From Cryptosporangium phraense (lineage in GTDB: Bacteria; Actinomycetota; Actinomycetes; Mycobacteriales; Cryptosporangiaceae), in the NCBI RefSeq assembly GCF_006912135.1, contig NZ_VIRS01000038.1, forward strand, positions 1 to 64,000: 64,000 nt of DNA, given 5' to 3'. Made by a program: the position numbers and the translations under genes. Each line of letters opens with the position of its first letter. Positions within the stretch are counted from its first letter, which is position 1. A model generated the notes under the pieces. It made no database searches. It was not told the origin of the DNA and saw only the letters and a list, made by a program, of their open reading frames with translations. Of the stretch, positions 1 through 9,199 are shown one piece after another.

Positions 1-1388
1 GCGCCGGCCTCGGCGCCGCCGACCTCCGCGTCGGCGCCGGCCAGCACCGCATCGCGCTGGCCGGCCTCGGCCTGCGGATCGCGGTCGCGAGCGGACGACC
101 GGCCCGCATCCTCACCTGGGCCGAACACAACCGCGCCTCCCACCTCCTGCTCCCCCCGCTCCGCCCCCCGGACGACGACGACTACGCCACCGACCTCGCG
201 GCCTGGCGCGCCGCGGCGTCCGAAGTGAGCGCGGTTCGAACGGCGGGCGGCGACCCGGCCGCAGCGCTGAGACAGCAGGTGGCGGCCGAGCGCCGGATCC
301 GGGACCGCACCCGGCGGCAGCCCGGCACCGTCGGCGGCGCGGCGCAGCCGGTCGCCCTCGACGCGCTCGGCGCGGCGCTCGGCGACGCGGCGCTGGTGGA
401 GTACGTGGCCGTCGACGGCGAGTTGCACGCGCTCTGGGTGACCGCCGGCGCGGCCGGGTTCGTCCGGCTCGGGCCGGGCGCGCCGGTGCGCGACCTGGTC
501 GACCGGCTGCCGTTCGCGCTGCACCGGATGACCGGCGGCCGCACCGCGTCCGCGGCCCGCCGGTTGCTCGACGACGCCGCCCGCCGTCTCGACGCCGCGC
601 TCCTGGCGCCGCTGGCCGCCCGGATCGGCGACCGTCCGCTGGTCGTGGTGCCGATCGGCCGCCTCCAGTCGCTCCCCTGGGCGCTCCTCCCGTCGTGCGC
701 CGGTCGTCCGGTGACCGTCGCCCCGTCCGCCACCACCTGGGTCAACGCGAGAGCCGATCGGCGCGGTGGCCACCGCGCCGTCGTCGCGGCCGGTCCCGGC
801 CTGCCGGGCGCCCGGACCGAGGCGGACGCGGTAGCCGCGATCCACCGCACGACGGCCCTGTCCGGGCCGGCCGCGACCGCCGAAGCCGTCCTCGACGCGC
901 TGGCCGGAGCCGACGTCGCCCACCTGGCCGCGCACGGACGCGTGCACCAGGAGCACCCGCTGTTCTCGTCGCTGCTGCTCACCGACGGCCCGCTGACCGG
1001 GTACGACCTCGAGCGGCTCCGGCCGGTGCCCCGGCTGGTCGTGCTGGCCGCCTGCGACACCGGGCGGCACGTCGTCCGGGCCGGGGACGAGCTGCTCGGG
1101 CTCACCGCGACCCTGCTCGGACGGGGGGCGCAGCAGGTCGTCGCGTCGGTCGTGCCGGTCGCCGACGCGCGCACCGGCCCGCTGATGGCCGCGCTGCACA
1201 CCCGGCTGGTGGCCGGCGACACCGCGGCCGCGGCTCTGGCGTCGGCCCAGCAGGACGCCCGGGACGACGAAGCCCTGGCCGCGGCCGCGGGCTTCGTCTG
1301 TCTCGGCGGGGAGTTCTCCTTACAGACCGAAGCGCTGCGCGAGCAGCTCCCGGTGGGAGATCGGGTCACCGAACAGCAGCTCGGCTGA
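1..1388 (+). CDS. CHAT-domain protein, 5' end outside window
   Basis: The frame is open from base 3 with no start in the window, so this is the C-terminal part (about 460 codons). The first residues look like the end of a TPR-rich arm, which usually precedes CHAT domains. The CHAT (caspase-HetF-associated with TPRs) protease fold occupies the rest: HLAAHGR carries the expected catalytic His and AACDTG the catalytic Cys. The family comprises caspase-like proteases, often tied to conflict or signalling systems, but no partner is visible on this side. The 3' end overlaps the convergent acyl-CoA dehydrogenase by 69 bases. Function beyond a likely peptidase is not known. Confidence 0.88.
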   Translation, partial: AGLGAADLRVGAGQHRIALAGLGLRIAVASGRPARILTWAEHNRASHLLLPPLRPPDDDDYATDLAAWRAAASEVSAVRTAGGDPAAALRQQVAAERRIRDRTRRQPGTVGGAAQPVALDALGAALGDAALVEYVAVDGELHALWVTAGAAGFVRLGPGAPVRDLVDRLPFALHRMTGGRTASAARRLLDDAARRLDAALLAPLAARIGDRPLVVVPIGRLQSLPWALLPSCAGRPVTVAPSATTWVNARADRRGGHRAVVAAGPGLPGARTEADAVAAIHRTTALSGPAATAEAVLDALAGADVAHLAAHGRVHQEHPLFSSLLLTDGPLTGYDLERLRPVPRLVVLAACDTGRHVVRAGDELLGLTATLLGRGAQQVVASVVPVADARTGPLMAALHTRLVAGDTAAAALASAQQDARDDEALAAAAGFVCLGGEFSLQTEALREQLPVGDRVTEQQLG

Positions 1389-2420
1389 CTTCGCGCGCTT
1401 GAAGTACAGGTGGGCCGGGTGCTCCCAGGTGAACCCGATCCCGCCGTGGACCTGAATGTTCTCGGCCGCGACCGAGAAGTACGCCTCGCTCACGTACGAC
1501 TTGGCCAGCGACGCGATCACCGCGAGCTGACCGTCGCCGGTCGCCGCCACCGTGGCCGCGTGATAGGCCGCCGAACGCGATCCCTCGACCGCGACGAGCA
1601 TGTCCGCGCACCGGTGCTTGATCGCCTGGAACGACCCGATCGGCCGCCCGAACTGCAGGCGCTCCTTGGCGTAGGTCGTGGCCTGCTCGAGCACCGCCCT
1701 GGCCCCGCCGACGCTCTCGTTCACCAGCGCGACGCAGGCCAACTGCAGCACTCTCTGCAGCACCTCGTCGGCCGAGCCCTCCGCGCCGATCAGGCGGGCC
1801 GGGGTGTCGTCGAACGTCAGGTCGGCCTGCTTGCGGGTGAGGTCCATCGTCGGGAGCCGGGTCGGGGTCAGCCCGTCCGCGCCCTTCTCGACCGCGAACA
1901 GCGACGGGCCGGCGTCGGCGCAGGCCACGACCAGGATCAGGTCGGCCAGCGCCCCGTCGAGGACGAAGTGCCTGCTGCCGTCGAGCGTGTAGCCGGCCGG
2001 AGTGCTGGTGGCGGTGACCGCGCCGTCGGGCTGGCCGGAGTCGTTCGAGTAGGCCAGCGTCGCGATCGTCTCGCCGCTCGCGATGCCCGGCAGCAGATCC
2101 TTCTTGGCCTCTTCGTCGTCGGACTCGAGCAGTGCGCTCGCCGCGAGCACGGCCGAGGCGAAGAACGGCGCGCAGAGCAGGCGCGCGCCCATCTCCTCGA
2201 GCACCAGGCACAGCTCGGCGAAGCTGAACCCGGACCCGCCGTACTCCTCCGGGATGTACAGGCCCTGCAGGCCGAGCTGGGTGCCCATCAGGTTCCACAC
2301 GGCCGGGTCGTAGCCGTCGTCGGTCTCCATCAGGCGGCGCACGGCCGCCTCGTCGGAGTGACGGTCGAGGAAGCTCCGGACCGTGGCCCGCAGTTCCTCC
2401 TGTTCCGGGGAGAAGCTCAT
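1320..2420 (-). CDS. acyl-CoA dehydrogenase (second subunit type)
   Basis: A 366-residue FadE-family flavoprotein, normal length for the family, predicted to introduce the alpha-beta double bond in an acyl-CoA. It has the N-terminal helical domain (MSFSPEQEELR), the middle domain and the C-terminal segment ending GGIGFTWEHPAHLYFKRAK. It starts inside the stop of the upstream dehydrogenase (ATGA overlap), so the two are translationally coupled. The usual IEGGTSEI catalytic segment is present in the partner but not obvious here. In mycobacteria, adjacent FadE pairs form alpha2-beta2 heterotetramers, and the same is inferred here. Substrate unknown; steroid or branched side chains are possible. 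Confidence 0.9.
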   Translation of the reverse strand: MSFSPEQEELRATVRSFLDRHSDEAAVRRLMETDDGYDPAVWNLMGTQLGLQGLYIPEEYGGSGFSFAELCLVLEEMGARLLCAPFFASAVLAASALLESDDEEAKKDLLPGIASGETIATLAYSNDSGQPDGAVTATSTPAGYTLDGSRHFVLDGALADLILVVACADAGPSLFAVEKGADGLTPTRLPTMDLTRKQADLTFDDTPARLIGAEGSADEVLQRVLQLACVALVNESVGGARAVLEQATTYAKERLQFGRPIGSFQAIKHRCADMLVAVEGSRSAAYHAATVAATGDGQLAVIASLAKSYVSEAYFSVAAENIQVHGGIGFTWEHPAHLYFKRAKSAELLFGDPISHRELLAQRFGL

Positions 2421-3604
2421 CGCGGCACGTCCTTCCAGGCGACGCCCTTGTCGACCCGGACGTCGCCGGGCAGGCCGAGCACTCGTTCACCGAGGATGTT
2501 GCGCAGGATCTCCGACGTCCCGCCCTCGATCGTGTTCGCGCGGGACCGGAGGAACGTCGTCTGCGTGGACGGGATCCCCATGCTGCCGTAGGGCAGCGTC
2601 GGACGGCGCATCTCGTGGGCGGGCAGCAGCGCACCGGCCGGGCCGAGCAGGTCGTTCTGGAACTCGGCCGCGCGCTGGTTGAACTCGGCGCTGGTGAGCT
2701 TCAGGACCGACCCCTCCGGCCCGGGCTTGCCGCGGTTGCCGCCGGCCGCGGCCCGGACCGCGGTGAGGTAGTTGACGTTCGCCTCGATCCAGAGCTGGAT
2801 CGCCTGGTCGCGCCGGACCGGGTTGCCCTCGCCGCGGGCGGCGGCGACGCGGTAGCTCTCGAGAAGGCCGGCGCCGGGTTCCTCCCGGGTGGCGATCGCT
2901 CCGCCGAGCGAGACCCGCTCGTTCATCAGCGTCGTGGTGCCGACCCGCCAGCCCGCGCCGACGTCGCCGAGACGGTCGCCGTCGGGGATCCGGACCCCGT
3001 CGAAGAACACCTCGTTGAACTCGGCGTCCCCGGTCAGCTGGCGCAGCGGCCGGACGTCGACGCCCGGCGCGTGCATGTCGACGACGAACGCGGTGATGCC
3101 GTTGTGCTTGGGGACGGTCGGGTCGGTGCGGGCCAGGATCAGGCCGCGGTGCGAGAGGTGCGCGAAACTCGTCCATACCTTCTGGCCGTCGAGGATCCAG
3201 TCGTCGCCGTCGCGGCGGGCCCGGGCGGCCAGCCCGGCGACGTCGGAGCCGGCCGACGGCTCGCTGAACAGCTGGCACCAGATCTCTTCGCCAGTGTAGA
3301 GCGGGCGCAGGTAGCGGGCGCGCTGCTCGGGGGTGCCGTGGGTGAGCAGGGTCGGGCCGCACATCCCGATGCCGATCGGGTTGTACGCGCCCGGGACGGG
3401 TGCCCCGGCCTCGGTGAGCCGCTGCTCGACCAGCCCCTGTAACGCCGGTTCGGCGTTCGACCCGCCGTCGGACGGATCGACCCAGACCCAGGCCAGGCCG
3501 GCGTCGAAGCGGGCGGCGAAGAACTCGTGCGGATCGGTGGTGGCGGGGGGATGGTCGCGTAGTAAGGCGTCGATGGCGGCGGTGAGTTCCTCGGGGGACA
3601 TCAA
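2417..3604 (-). CDS. acyl-CoA dehydrogenase (catalytic subunit type)
   Basis: A 395-residue acyl-CoA dehydrogenase. The flavin-contacting middle domain is recognisable (EPSAGSDVAGL, then DGQKVWTSFAH), and the C-terminal TIEGGTSEILRN segment carries the Glu expected to act as base. It is the first gene of a two-gene unit with the dehydrogenase downstream, with a 4-base overlap. Start is ATG at 3604; the next codon is also ATG, so the exact first Met is ambiguous by one codon. The pair probably acts as a hetero-oligomer in fatty-acid or sterol side-chain oxidation. No regulator is adjacent. Confidence 0.9.
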   Translation of the reverse strand: MMSPEELTAAIDALLRDHPPATTDPHEFFAARFDAGLAWVWVDPSDGGSNAEPALQGLVEQRLTEAGAPVPGAYNPIGIGMCGPTLLTHGTPEQRARYLRPLYTGEEIWCQLFSEPSAGSDVAGLAARARRDGDDWILDGQKVWTSFAHLSHRGLILARTDPTVPKHNGITAFVVDMHAPGVDVRPLRQLTGDAEFNEVFFDGVRIPDGDRLGDVGAGWRVGTTTLMNERVSLGGAIATREEPGAGLLESYRVAAARGEGNPVRRDQAIQLWIEANVNYLTAVRAAAGGNRGKPGPEGSVLKLTSAEFNQRAAEFQNDLLGPAGALLPAHEMRRPTLPYGSMGIPSTQTTFLRSRANTIEGGTSEILRNILGERVLGLPGDVRVDKGVAWKDVPR

Positions 3605-3681
3605 CGTCTCCTCTCCCGGCTTGGCGGGTATGTACCCGTCCGCCCGAAGTTAACAGACGTTCCGCGTCTACCTATGCGAAA

Positions 3682-3709
3682 GGCCCCCGCGCATGCGCGC
3701 GGGGGCCTG
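3682..3709 (-). terminator. 12-bp perfect hairpin after the MFS gene
   Basis: Two 12-base arms, AGGCCCCCGCGC and its exact complement, flank an ATGC loop. It lies 15 bases past the stop of the leftward MFS efflux gene and upstream of the acyl-CoA dehydrogenase pair. There is no T-run, which is common for actinomycete terminators. Confidence 0.7.
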
Positions 3710-3723
3710 TCCGACCGGGATGC

Positions 3724-5283
3724 CTAGTGGATCATCACGGGCGGGGCGCCTTCGGCTTCGGCGGCGTCGTCGTCGAGGTGCGACTCCTCGCGCTTGCGCG
3801 GGAGGAAGAGCGCGGCCACGACCGTCACCGCGATCAGCGCGAGCGCGACCCAGTAGACGTGCGCGAACGCCTCGGCCGCCTGGGCCAGACCCTTGGCGAC
3901 GACCGACGGGCCACCGATCTGGTCGACGATCCGCGGGTCACGCTGCGAGGCGATCGCCGGCAGCGCCAGAGCGCGGTCCTTCAGACCGTTGGTCAGCAGC
4001 ACCGACATCAGGGCGACGCCGACGGAGCTGGCGATCTGCTGGGTGATGTTCAGCAGCGTGGAGCCGCGCGCCACCTCGTGGTGGGTGAGCGTCTTCAGCG
4101 CGGACGTCATGATCGGCATCATCGTGAGGCCCATACCGAGACCCATGACGAACAGCCAGGCGATGAGCACGCCGTAGGACGTCGTCGACGTGATCTGGGT
4201 CAGGCCACCCATCGCGATCAGGATGAACAGCAGACCGAACGGAACGATCCGGCCGACCGGCATCTTGTCGGACAGCGTGCCGGCGATCGGCATCGTCACC
4301 ATCGCGCCGAGACCCTGCGGAGCCACGAGCAGACCGGCCATCAGCACCGACTCGCCGCGGATCTGCTGGAAGTACGTCGGCACCAGCAGCAGGCCGCCGA
4401 AGAACGCGACCGCGAACAGGAACATCGTCAGGATGCTGACCGCGAGGTTCCGGTTCTTGAACAGCCGCAGGTCGAGCAGCGGGTGCTTCGGCTTGAACGA
4501 GTACGCGATGAACGACAGGATCAGCACGATGCCGACCAGGGCCGGGATCCACACCTTGGCCGCGGTGACCGTGCCCTTCTCCGGGATCGACGAGACGCCG
4601 TAGAGGAACAGGGCCAGACCCGGCGACATCATCAGCATGCCGAGGAAGTCGAACGACTCGGACGGCTGCGCGTTGTCCTTCGGCAGCACGACCTGCGAGT
4701 AGATCAGCGCGCCGATACCGATCGGGACGTTGATCAGGAAGATCCAGTGCCAGCTGGCGGCGTCGATCAGCCAGCCGCCGAGGATCGGGCCACCGATCGG
4801 GCCCAGCAGCATCGGCACACCGAGGATCGCCATCAGACGGCCCATGCGCTTCGGGCCGGCGGCCCGGGTCATGATCGTCATGCCCAGCGGCATCAGCATG
4901 CCGCCGCCCAGGCCCTGGAGCACCCGGAAGCCGATCAGCGCGTTGATGTCCCACGCGGCGGCGCAGAGCGCGGAGCCGATCGTGAACAGCGCGATCGCGG
5001 TCATGTACAGCCGCTTGGTGCCGAAGCGGTCGGCCGCCCACCCGGTGAGCGGGATGACGGTGGCGAGCGCCAGCGTGTAGCCGGTGACCGTCCAGGCCAC
5101 CGTCGCGTAGCTGAGCGGCGCGTCCGCGCTACCGAACTCGGTCTGGAACGTCGGCAGTGCGACGTTCACGACCGTGATGTCGAGAATCGACATGATCGCG
5201 CCGAGGACGACGACCCCAGCGACCTTGAGTATGTCCGGTGTGATCTTGTCGTCGTTGGCCGAAGCCGTGGTGACGTCTGCCAT
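3724..5283 (-). CDS. DHA2/EmrB-type MFS drug efflux transporter
   Basis: A 519-residue integral membrane protein with the 14 hydrophobic segments of the DHA2 (EmrB/QacA) family, which exports drugs in exchange for protons. The motif DITVVNVALPTFQ in the first helix and GRLMAILGVPMLLGPIGGP near the middle are characteristic. Start ATG at 5283 follows an A+T-rich promoter region. No membrane-fusion partner is next to it. The cytoplasmic C-terminus is acidic. Expression may be controlled by a repressor at the palindrome upstream. The exported compound cannot be predicted. Confidence 0.93.
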   Translation of the reverse strand: MADVTTASANDDKITPDILKVAGVVVLGAIMSILDITVVNVALPTFQTEFGSADAPLSYATVAWTVTGYTLALATVIPLTGWAADRFGTKRLYMTAIALFTIGSALCAAAWDINALIGFRVLQGLGGGMLMPLGMTIMTRAAGPKRMGRLMAILGVPMLLGPIGGPILGGWLIDAASWHWIFLINVPIGIGALIYSQVVLPKDNAQPSESFDFLGMLMMSPGLALFLYGVSSIPEKGTVTAAKVWIPALVGIVLILSFIAYSFKPKHPLLDLRLFKNRNLAVSILTMFLFAVAFFGGLLLVPTYFQQIRGESVLMAGLLVAPQGLGAMVTMPIAGTLSDKMPVGRIVPFGLLFILIAMGGLTQITSTTSYGVLIAWLFVMGLGMGLTMMPIMTSALKTLTHHEVARGSTLLNITQQIASSVGVALMSVLLTNGLKDRALALPAIASQRDPRIVDQIGGPSVVAKGLAQAAEAFAHVYWVALALIAVTVVAALFLPRKREESHLDDDAAEAEGAPPVMIH

Positions 5284-5342
5284 GAGTAGTTCTTTCCCTC
5301 GAGCGGTCCGCAGGGCAGCTACAGAATTTTACGGTCGTTCAA

Positions 5343-5371
5343 TTATTACTGCATCGATGCACTGAACGGAA
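5343..5371 (-). promoter_or_regulatory. promoter with internal palindrome, MFS gene
   Basis: Reading leftward, TTCCGT (5366-5371) and TAATAA (5343-5348) are spaced by 17 bases. The spacer contains the perfect 12-base palindrome TGCATCGATGCA (5350-5361). A repressor bound there would block RNA polymerase, as is typical for regulated efflux pumps. The -35 match is weak, and the repressor gene is not adjacent. Confidence 0.45.
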
Positions 5372-5483
5372 ATAGAATTAAGCCGCCGATGCGTACGGCA
5401 GGCGACCCAACCGTGAACCAACCGGGCCGGTCGGACGGCTATTCCGCAGCGTGAGCGTTCCTTGCATCACACAAGCAAAGACG

Positions 5484-6389
5484 CTACCCCACGGGTGTTT
5501 CGAGCGGGTTCCCGCCCCTGTGCACCTCGGGCGTCACTACGTCACGTGATGTCGCCAGCACCGACCCGACGAGGATCAGCCCGAACGCGACCACGATCAG
5601 CGCGTCCAGCGGCTCCCCCAGCACGAGGACGCCCGCCAGAACCGCGACCGCCGGGTTGACGTAGGTGAAGACCGTCGCCCGGGCCGGACCGACCTCCCGA
5701 ATGAGTGCGAAGAAGACCAGGAACGCCAGCGCCGTGCAGATCAGGCCCAGTCCGGCGATCGCCCAGAGGACGTCCGCGTCCGGACGCTGCTGGGGCCACG
5801 TGACGATCGCGGCCGGGGTGTAGATGAGTGCGACGGTGCTCAGCGATATCGCTGTCATCGGCAGGCCGGGCACGTCGTTGAGGTATCGGGCCATGATCAG
5901 CGGCGCGATCGCGTAGCCGAGCGCGGTGAGCAACACCTCGACGATCGGCCAGGCGTCTCCCCCGCCGAGCTTCGGCGAGACCAGCACGGCGACGCCGGCC
6001 AGGCCGGTGACCAGGCCGATCCGCCGCTTCCAGGTGAGCCGCTCGGTGCCTCCGGTGAGCCGCACGACGATCGCCCCGATGACCGGCACCGTCGCGATGA
6101 TCAGGCCGGCCAGCGAGCTCGGCAGCGTCCGCTCGGCGTCCGTGAGGAAGAACCAGGGACCGACCATCTCGCAGATCGTGAACGCGAGCAGCGGACGCCA
6201 GTGCACGGCGACGGCCCGCAGCGCGCCGTTGCGGAACGCGAACGGGAGCAGGAGCAGACCGCCGATGGCGGTCCGGGCGAAGACCAGGAACGGAACCGAG
6301 ACGCCTTCGACCGCGACTTTGATCATCAGGTACGGAATGCCCCAGACGACGGCCATGATGACGAACAGAACCCAGCCACGTCGTGTCAC
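5484..6389 (-). CDS. EamA/DMT-family transporter
   Basis: A drug/metabolite-family permease with ten predicted hydrophobic helices in two repeated EamA halves; 301 residues with the chosen GTG start at 6389 (VTRRGWVLFVIM). The frame stays open to 6536, but the extra N-terminal residues are Arg-rich and non-hydrophobic and would overlap the divergent Hsp70-WD40 gene, so the shorter form is preferred. Substrates of the family range from amino acids to small metabolites; none can be assigned. No clear ribosome site precedes the GTG. It probably forms a single-gene unit. Confidence 0.88.
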   Translation of the reverse strand: MTRRGWVLFVIMAVVWGIPYLMIKVAVEGVSVPFLVFARTAIGGLLLLPFAFRNGALRAVAVHWRPLLAFTICEMVGPWFFLTDAERTLPSSLAGLIIATVPVIGAIVVRLTGGTERLTWKRRIGLVTGLAGVAVLVSPKLGGGDAWPIVEVLLTALGYAIAPLIMARYLNDVPGLPMTAISLSTVALIYTPAAIVTWPQQRPDADVLWAIAGLGLICTALAFLVFFALIREVGPARATVFTYVNPAVAVLAGVLVLGEPLDALIVVAFGLILVGSVLATSRDVVTPEVHRGGNPLETPVG

Positions 6390-6496
6390 CGGACGACGGT
6401 AGGTGCCGTTGGTCGCGCCGGCCAACCGTGTTCTCTGCCGAGTTCCGTCACTATCCGGACAGCGACCGCCCTCGCGGGAGCGCCTAGGGTTGCGGC

Positions 6497-9130
6497 GTGG
6501 CTGGCGGCTCTCGACTCGGCGTGGACTTCGGAACATCGAACACGGTGGCGGTACTCGCCCGGCCCGATGGACGGATCAACCCGGTTCTGGTCGACGGTCA
6601 GCCCCAGCTCCCGTCCGCGGTCTGCGCGTCCGACGCCGACCTGCTGGTCGGACGGGCCGCTCTGCACACCGCCCGGCTGCGCCCGGAGGCGTTCGAGCCG
6701 AACCCGAAGCGCCGGATCGACGACGGCGAGGTGCTGCTCGGGACGACCGGGTTCCCGGTCGTCGACGTGTTCGCGGCCGTGCTGGGCCGGGTCGCCGACG
6801 AGACCCGGCGAGTGACGGGTCTCTCCGCTCCGGACGAGGTCCGGATCACCCACCCGGCGGTGTGGGGCAGCGCCCGGCGGGACCTGCTGCGGCGGTCGGC
6901 GGTGGCGGCCGGATGGCCGTCCGGGTCGATCGGGCTGGTGCCCGAGCCGGTCGCCGCGGCGGCGGCGTTCGCCGAGGTCCACGGCGCGCGGCTGCCGGTC
7001 GGTGGCAACGCGCTGGTCTACGACCTGGGTGGCGGGACGTTCGACGCGACCGTGCTGCGCCGGTCCGCGTCGGGTTACGACGTGCGGGCGACGGACGGAT
7101 TGCCGGACGCCGGTGGGCTGGACATCGACCACGCGATCCTGACGTACCTGGGCGCGGTCGTGGCCAGGCGGAACCCGGACGCGTGGCGGGCGCTGACGTC
7201 GCCCCGGACCGCGGCCGAGCGGCGGGCGCGCTGGCTACTGCACGACGACGTGCGGTCGGCGAAGGAGCTGCTGTCGTCGGCGTCGTCGACGTTGATCCCG
7301 GTTCCGCTGATCGACGACGAGGTGCCGCTGACCCGGAACGAGCTGGACCAGCTGACCCGGCCGCTGCTCGAGCGGACGATGGTGTCGGTGCAGGGGGTGC
7401 TGCGCGAGGCGGGGTTGACGCCGGGCGATCTGTCGGCGGTGTTCCTGGTCGGGGGGTCGACGAGGATTCCGCTGGTGGCGACGATGTTGCACCGGGCGTT
7501 GGGGGTGCCGGCGACCGTTCTGGAGCAGCCGGAACTGATCGTCGCCGAGGGAGCGCTCCAGGTCGGAACCCTCACCCCACCCGCGACCGGACCCCACGCT
7601 CCCGCGACCGCGCCACACGCTCCCGAGACCGGGCCCTACGCTCCGGCGACCGCGCCACACGGGCGTGGAGCCCCGCATGCGGGCGGGGCCGCGCCCCATG
7701 CGGCCGGGGCCGCGCCCCATGCGGCAGGGGCCGCGCCGCACCCGGCCGGGGCGGCGCCCGCCGGGCCGCCGTGGCCCGCCCATCACCAGCCTCCTGCACA
7801 GCAGCCGGGGCTTTCGCAGGCGGGGCAGCATCAGTACGGGCCGCCGAGCGGGTTCCATCCTCAGCCGAGCGGGTTCCATCCTCAGCCGAGCGGGTTCCAT
7901 CCTCAGCCGCCCCGCCCCCAGCCGAGCGTCTTCCGCCGCCTGCGGCCCCAGCCGCATCCGGTGTTCCCGCCACCGGAGACCCAGGCCGCACCCGGCATCG
8001 CCCGCCACGAGCGCGACATCCGCGGCGCCGAGGCCGCCCCCGCCCCCGCCCCGACGCCGCCCACCGCCGCCGCCGGGCCGATCGACGCCCCACCCAGCGC
8101 CGCCCCACCCAGCGCCACACCCGTCAGCGCCGCACCCGTCAGCGCCACACCCGTCAGCGCCGCACCCGTCAGCGCGGCCCCGGTCAGCGCCGCCCCGGCA
8201 AGCGCCACCCCAACCGGCGCCGCCGGGTCCGGCGGCGCGTCGCGCACCATGCAATCCCCCGTCGAATTCCGCGGCCACGACGACGCGGTCTCCTCCGTCG
8301 CGATCAGTCCCGACGGCACCCGCCTGGCCACCGCGAGCGCCGACCGCACCGTCCGGATCTGGGAAACCCTCACCGGCCGCCAGATCGTCCGCCTCACCGG
8401 CCACACCGGCCGAATCAACGGCATCGTCTCGAGCCCCGACGGCACCCGCCTGATCAGCGTCGCCGACGACCACACCGCCCGAATCTGGGACCCGGCCACC
8501 GGCCGCGAGCTCAAGACCCTGGACGCCCACTCCGACATGGTCCGCGCCGTCGCCGCGCACCCGGACGGCCGCCGCATCGCCACCGGCAGCTTCGACCGCA
8601 GCGTCCGTATCTGGGACTACCGCACCGGAGAGCTGACCAGCACCCTCACCGGACACACGGACGTCGTCCGAGCCGTAGCGTTCCATCCGGACGGACGCCG
8701 GATCGCAACCGGGAGCTTCGACGAGACGGTCCGGATCTGGGACCTCGAGACCGGAAGGCAGCTCGCCGTCCTCACCGGGCACGGTCTCGTGCACGCGGTC
8801 ACGTTCAGCCCCTTCGGACGCCTGCTAGCCACCGCCGGCGTCGACGGCACCGCCCGGCTCTGGCACGCCGACACCGGACGCCCGGCCGCCGACCGCCTGG
8901 CCGGGCACGACGGCGCGGTCACCGCGGTCGCGTTCAGCCCGGACGGCCGGCTGCTCGCCACGGCCGGTATCGACGGGACCGCCCGGCTCTGGAGCCCGGC
9001 GACCGGACGGGCCACCGCCCCACCGCTCACCGGCCACACCGCCGGCCTCACGACCGTGCTCATCGCCCCGGACGGCCGAGCCCTGGTCACCGCCAGCCAC
9101 GACGGCACGGCCAAACTCTGGCCCCTCTGA
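6497..9130 (+). CDS. Hsp70-type ATPase fused to seven WD40 repeats
   Basis: An 877-residue multidomain protein. Residues 1-353 are an Hsp70/actin-fold nucleotide-binding domain: phosphate-1 loop [12 protein letters not shown], connect-1 [10 protein letters not shown], phosphate-2 loop [13 protein letters not shown] and adenosine loop [12 protein letters not shown]. No Hsp70 substrate-binding domain follows. Residues 354-588 are a Pro/Ala/His-rich disordered linker built of short repeats, including three copies of GFHPQPS. Residues 589-877 hold seven WD40 units, each ending IWD, IWE or LW-x, enough for one propeller. The GTG start is used. There are no membrane segments. The architecture suggests an ATP-gated scaffold recruiting partners through the propeller (inference). 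The divergent EamA gene gives no functional hint. Confidence 0.92.
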   Translation: MAGGSRLGVDFGTSNTVAVLARPDGRINPVLVDGQPQLPSAVCASDADLLVGRAALHTARLRPEAFEPNPKRRIDDGEVLLGTTGFPVVDVFAAVLGRVADETRRVTGLSAPDEVRITHPAVWGSARRDLLRRSAVAAGWPSGSIGLVPEPVAAAAAFAEVHGARLPVGGNALVYDLGGGTFDATVLRRSASGYDVRATDGLPDAGGLDIDHAILTYLGAVVARRNPDAWRALTSPRTAAERRARWLLHDDVRSAKELLSSASSTLIPVPLIDDEVPLTRNELDQLTRPLLERTMVSVQGVLREAGLTPGDLSAVFLVGGSTRIPLVATMLHRALGVPATVLEQPELIVAEGALQVGTLTPPATGPHAPATAPHAPETGPYAPATAPHGRGAPHAGGAAPHAAGAAPHAAGAAPHPAGAAPAGPPWPAHHQPPAQQPGLSQAGQHQYGPPSGFHPQPSGFHPQPSGFHPQPPRPQPSVFRRLRPQPHPVFPPPETQAAPGIARHERDIRGAEAAPAPAPTPPTAAAGPIDAPPSAAPPSATPVSAAPVSATPVSAAPVSAAPVSAAPASATPTGAAGSGGASRTMQSPVEFRGHDDAVSSVAISPDGTRLATASADRTVRIWETLTGRQIVRLTGHTGRINGIVSSPDGTRLISVADDHTARIWDPATGRELKTLDAHSDMVRAVAAHPDGRRIATGSFDRSVRIWDYRTGELTSTLTGHTDVVRAVAFHPDGRRIATGSFDETVRIWDLETGRQLAVLTGHGLVHAVTFSPFGRLLATAGVDGTARLWHADTGRPAADRLAGHDGAVTAVAFSPDGRLLATAGIDGTARLWSPATGRATAPPLTGHTAGLTTVLIAPDGRALVTASHDGTAKLWPL
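7844..7906 (+). repeat. three 21-bp tandem repeats in the linker
   Basis: Three consecutive copies of CCGAGCGGGTTCCATCCTCAG, each coding the heptad GFHPQPS in the Hsp70-WD40 linker. Related 15-bp Ala/Pro/Ser/Val-coding repeats occur at about 8090-8215. Copy number is expected to vary between strains. Confidence 0.85.
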
Positions 9131-9199
9131 CCCGAGGCCCGGCCGCCCGAGGCCCGGCCGCCCGAGGCCCCGCGGCCCCGCGGCCCCGCGGCCCCGCGG
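9131..9199. repeat. GC-only repeat between convergent genes
   Basis: The gap holds nearly three copies of a 15-base unit, CCCGAGGCCCGGCCG, followed by four copies of CCCCGCGG. The second block is self-complementary and can fold in many registers. It sits exactly between the convergent Hsp70-WD40 and MATE genes and may act as a bidirectional terminator. Confidence 0.7.

Noticed and set aside
3727-5289. Rightward frame opposite the MFS gene
   Set aside because: Charged repeat-like shadow of the membrane protein gene.
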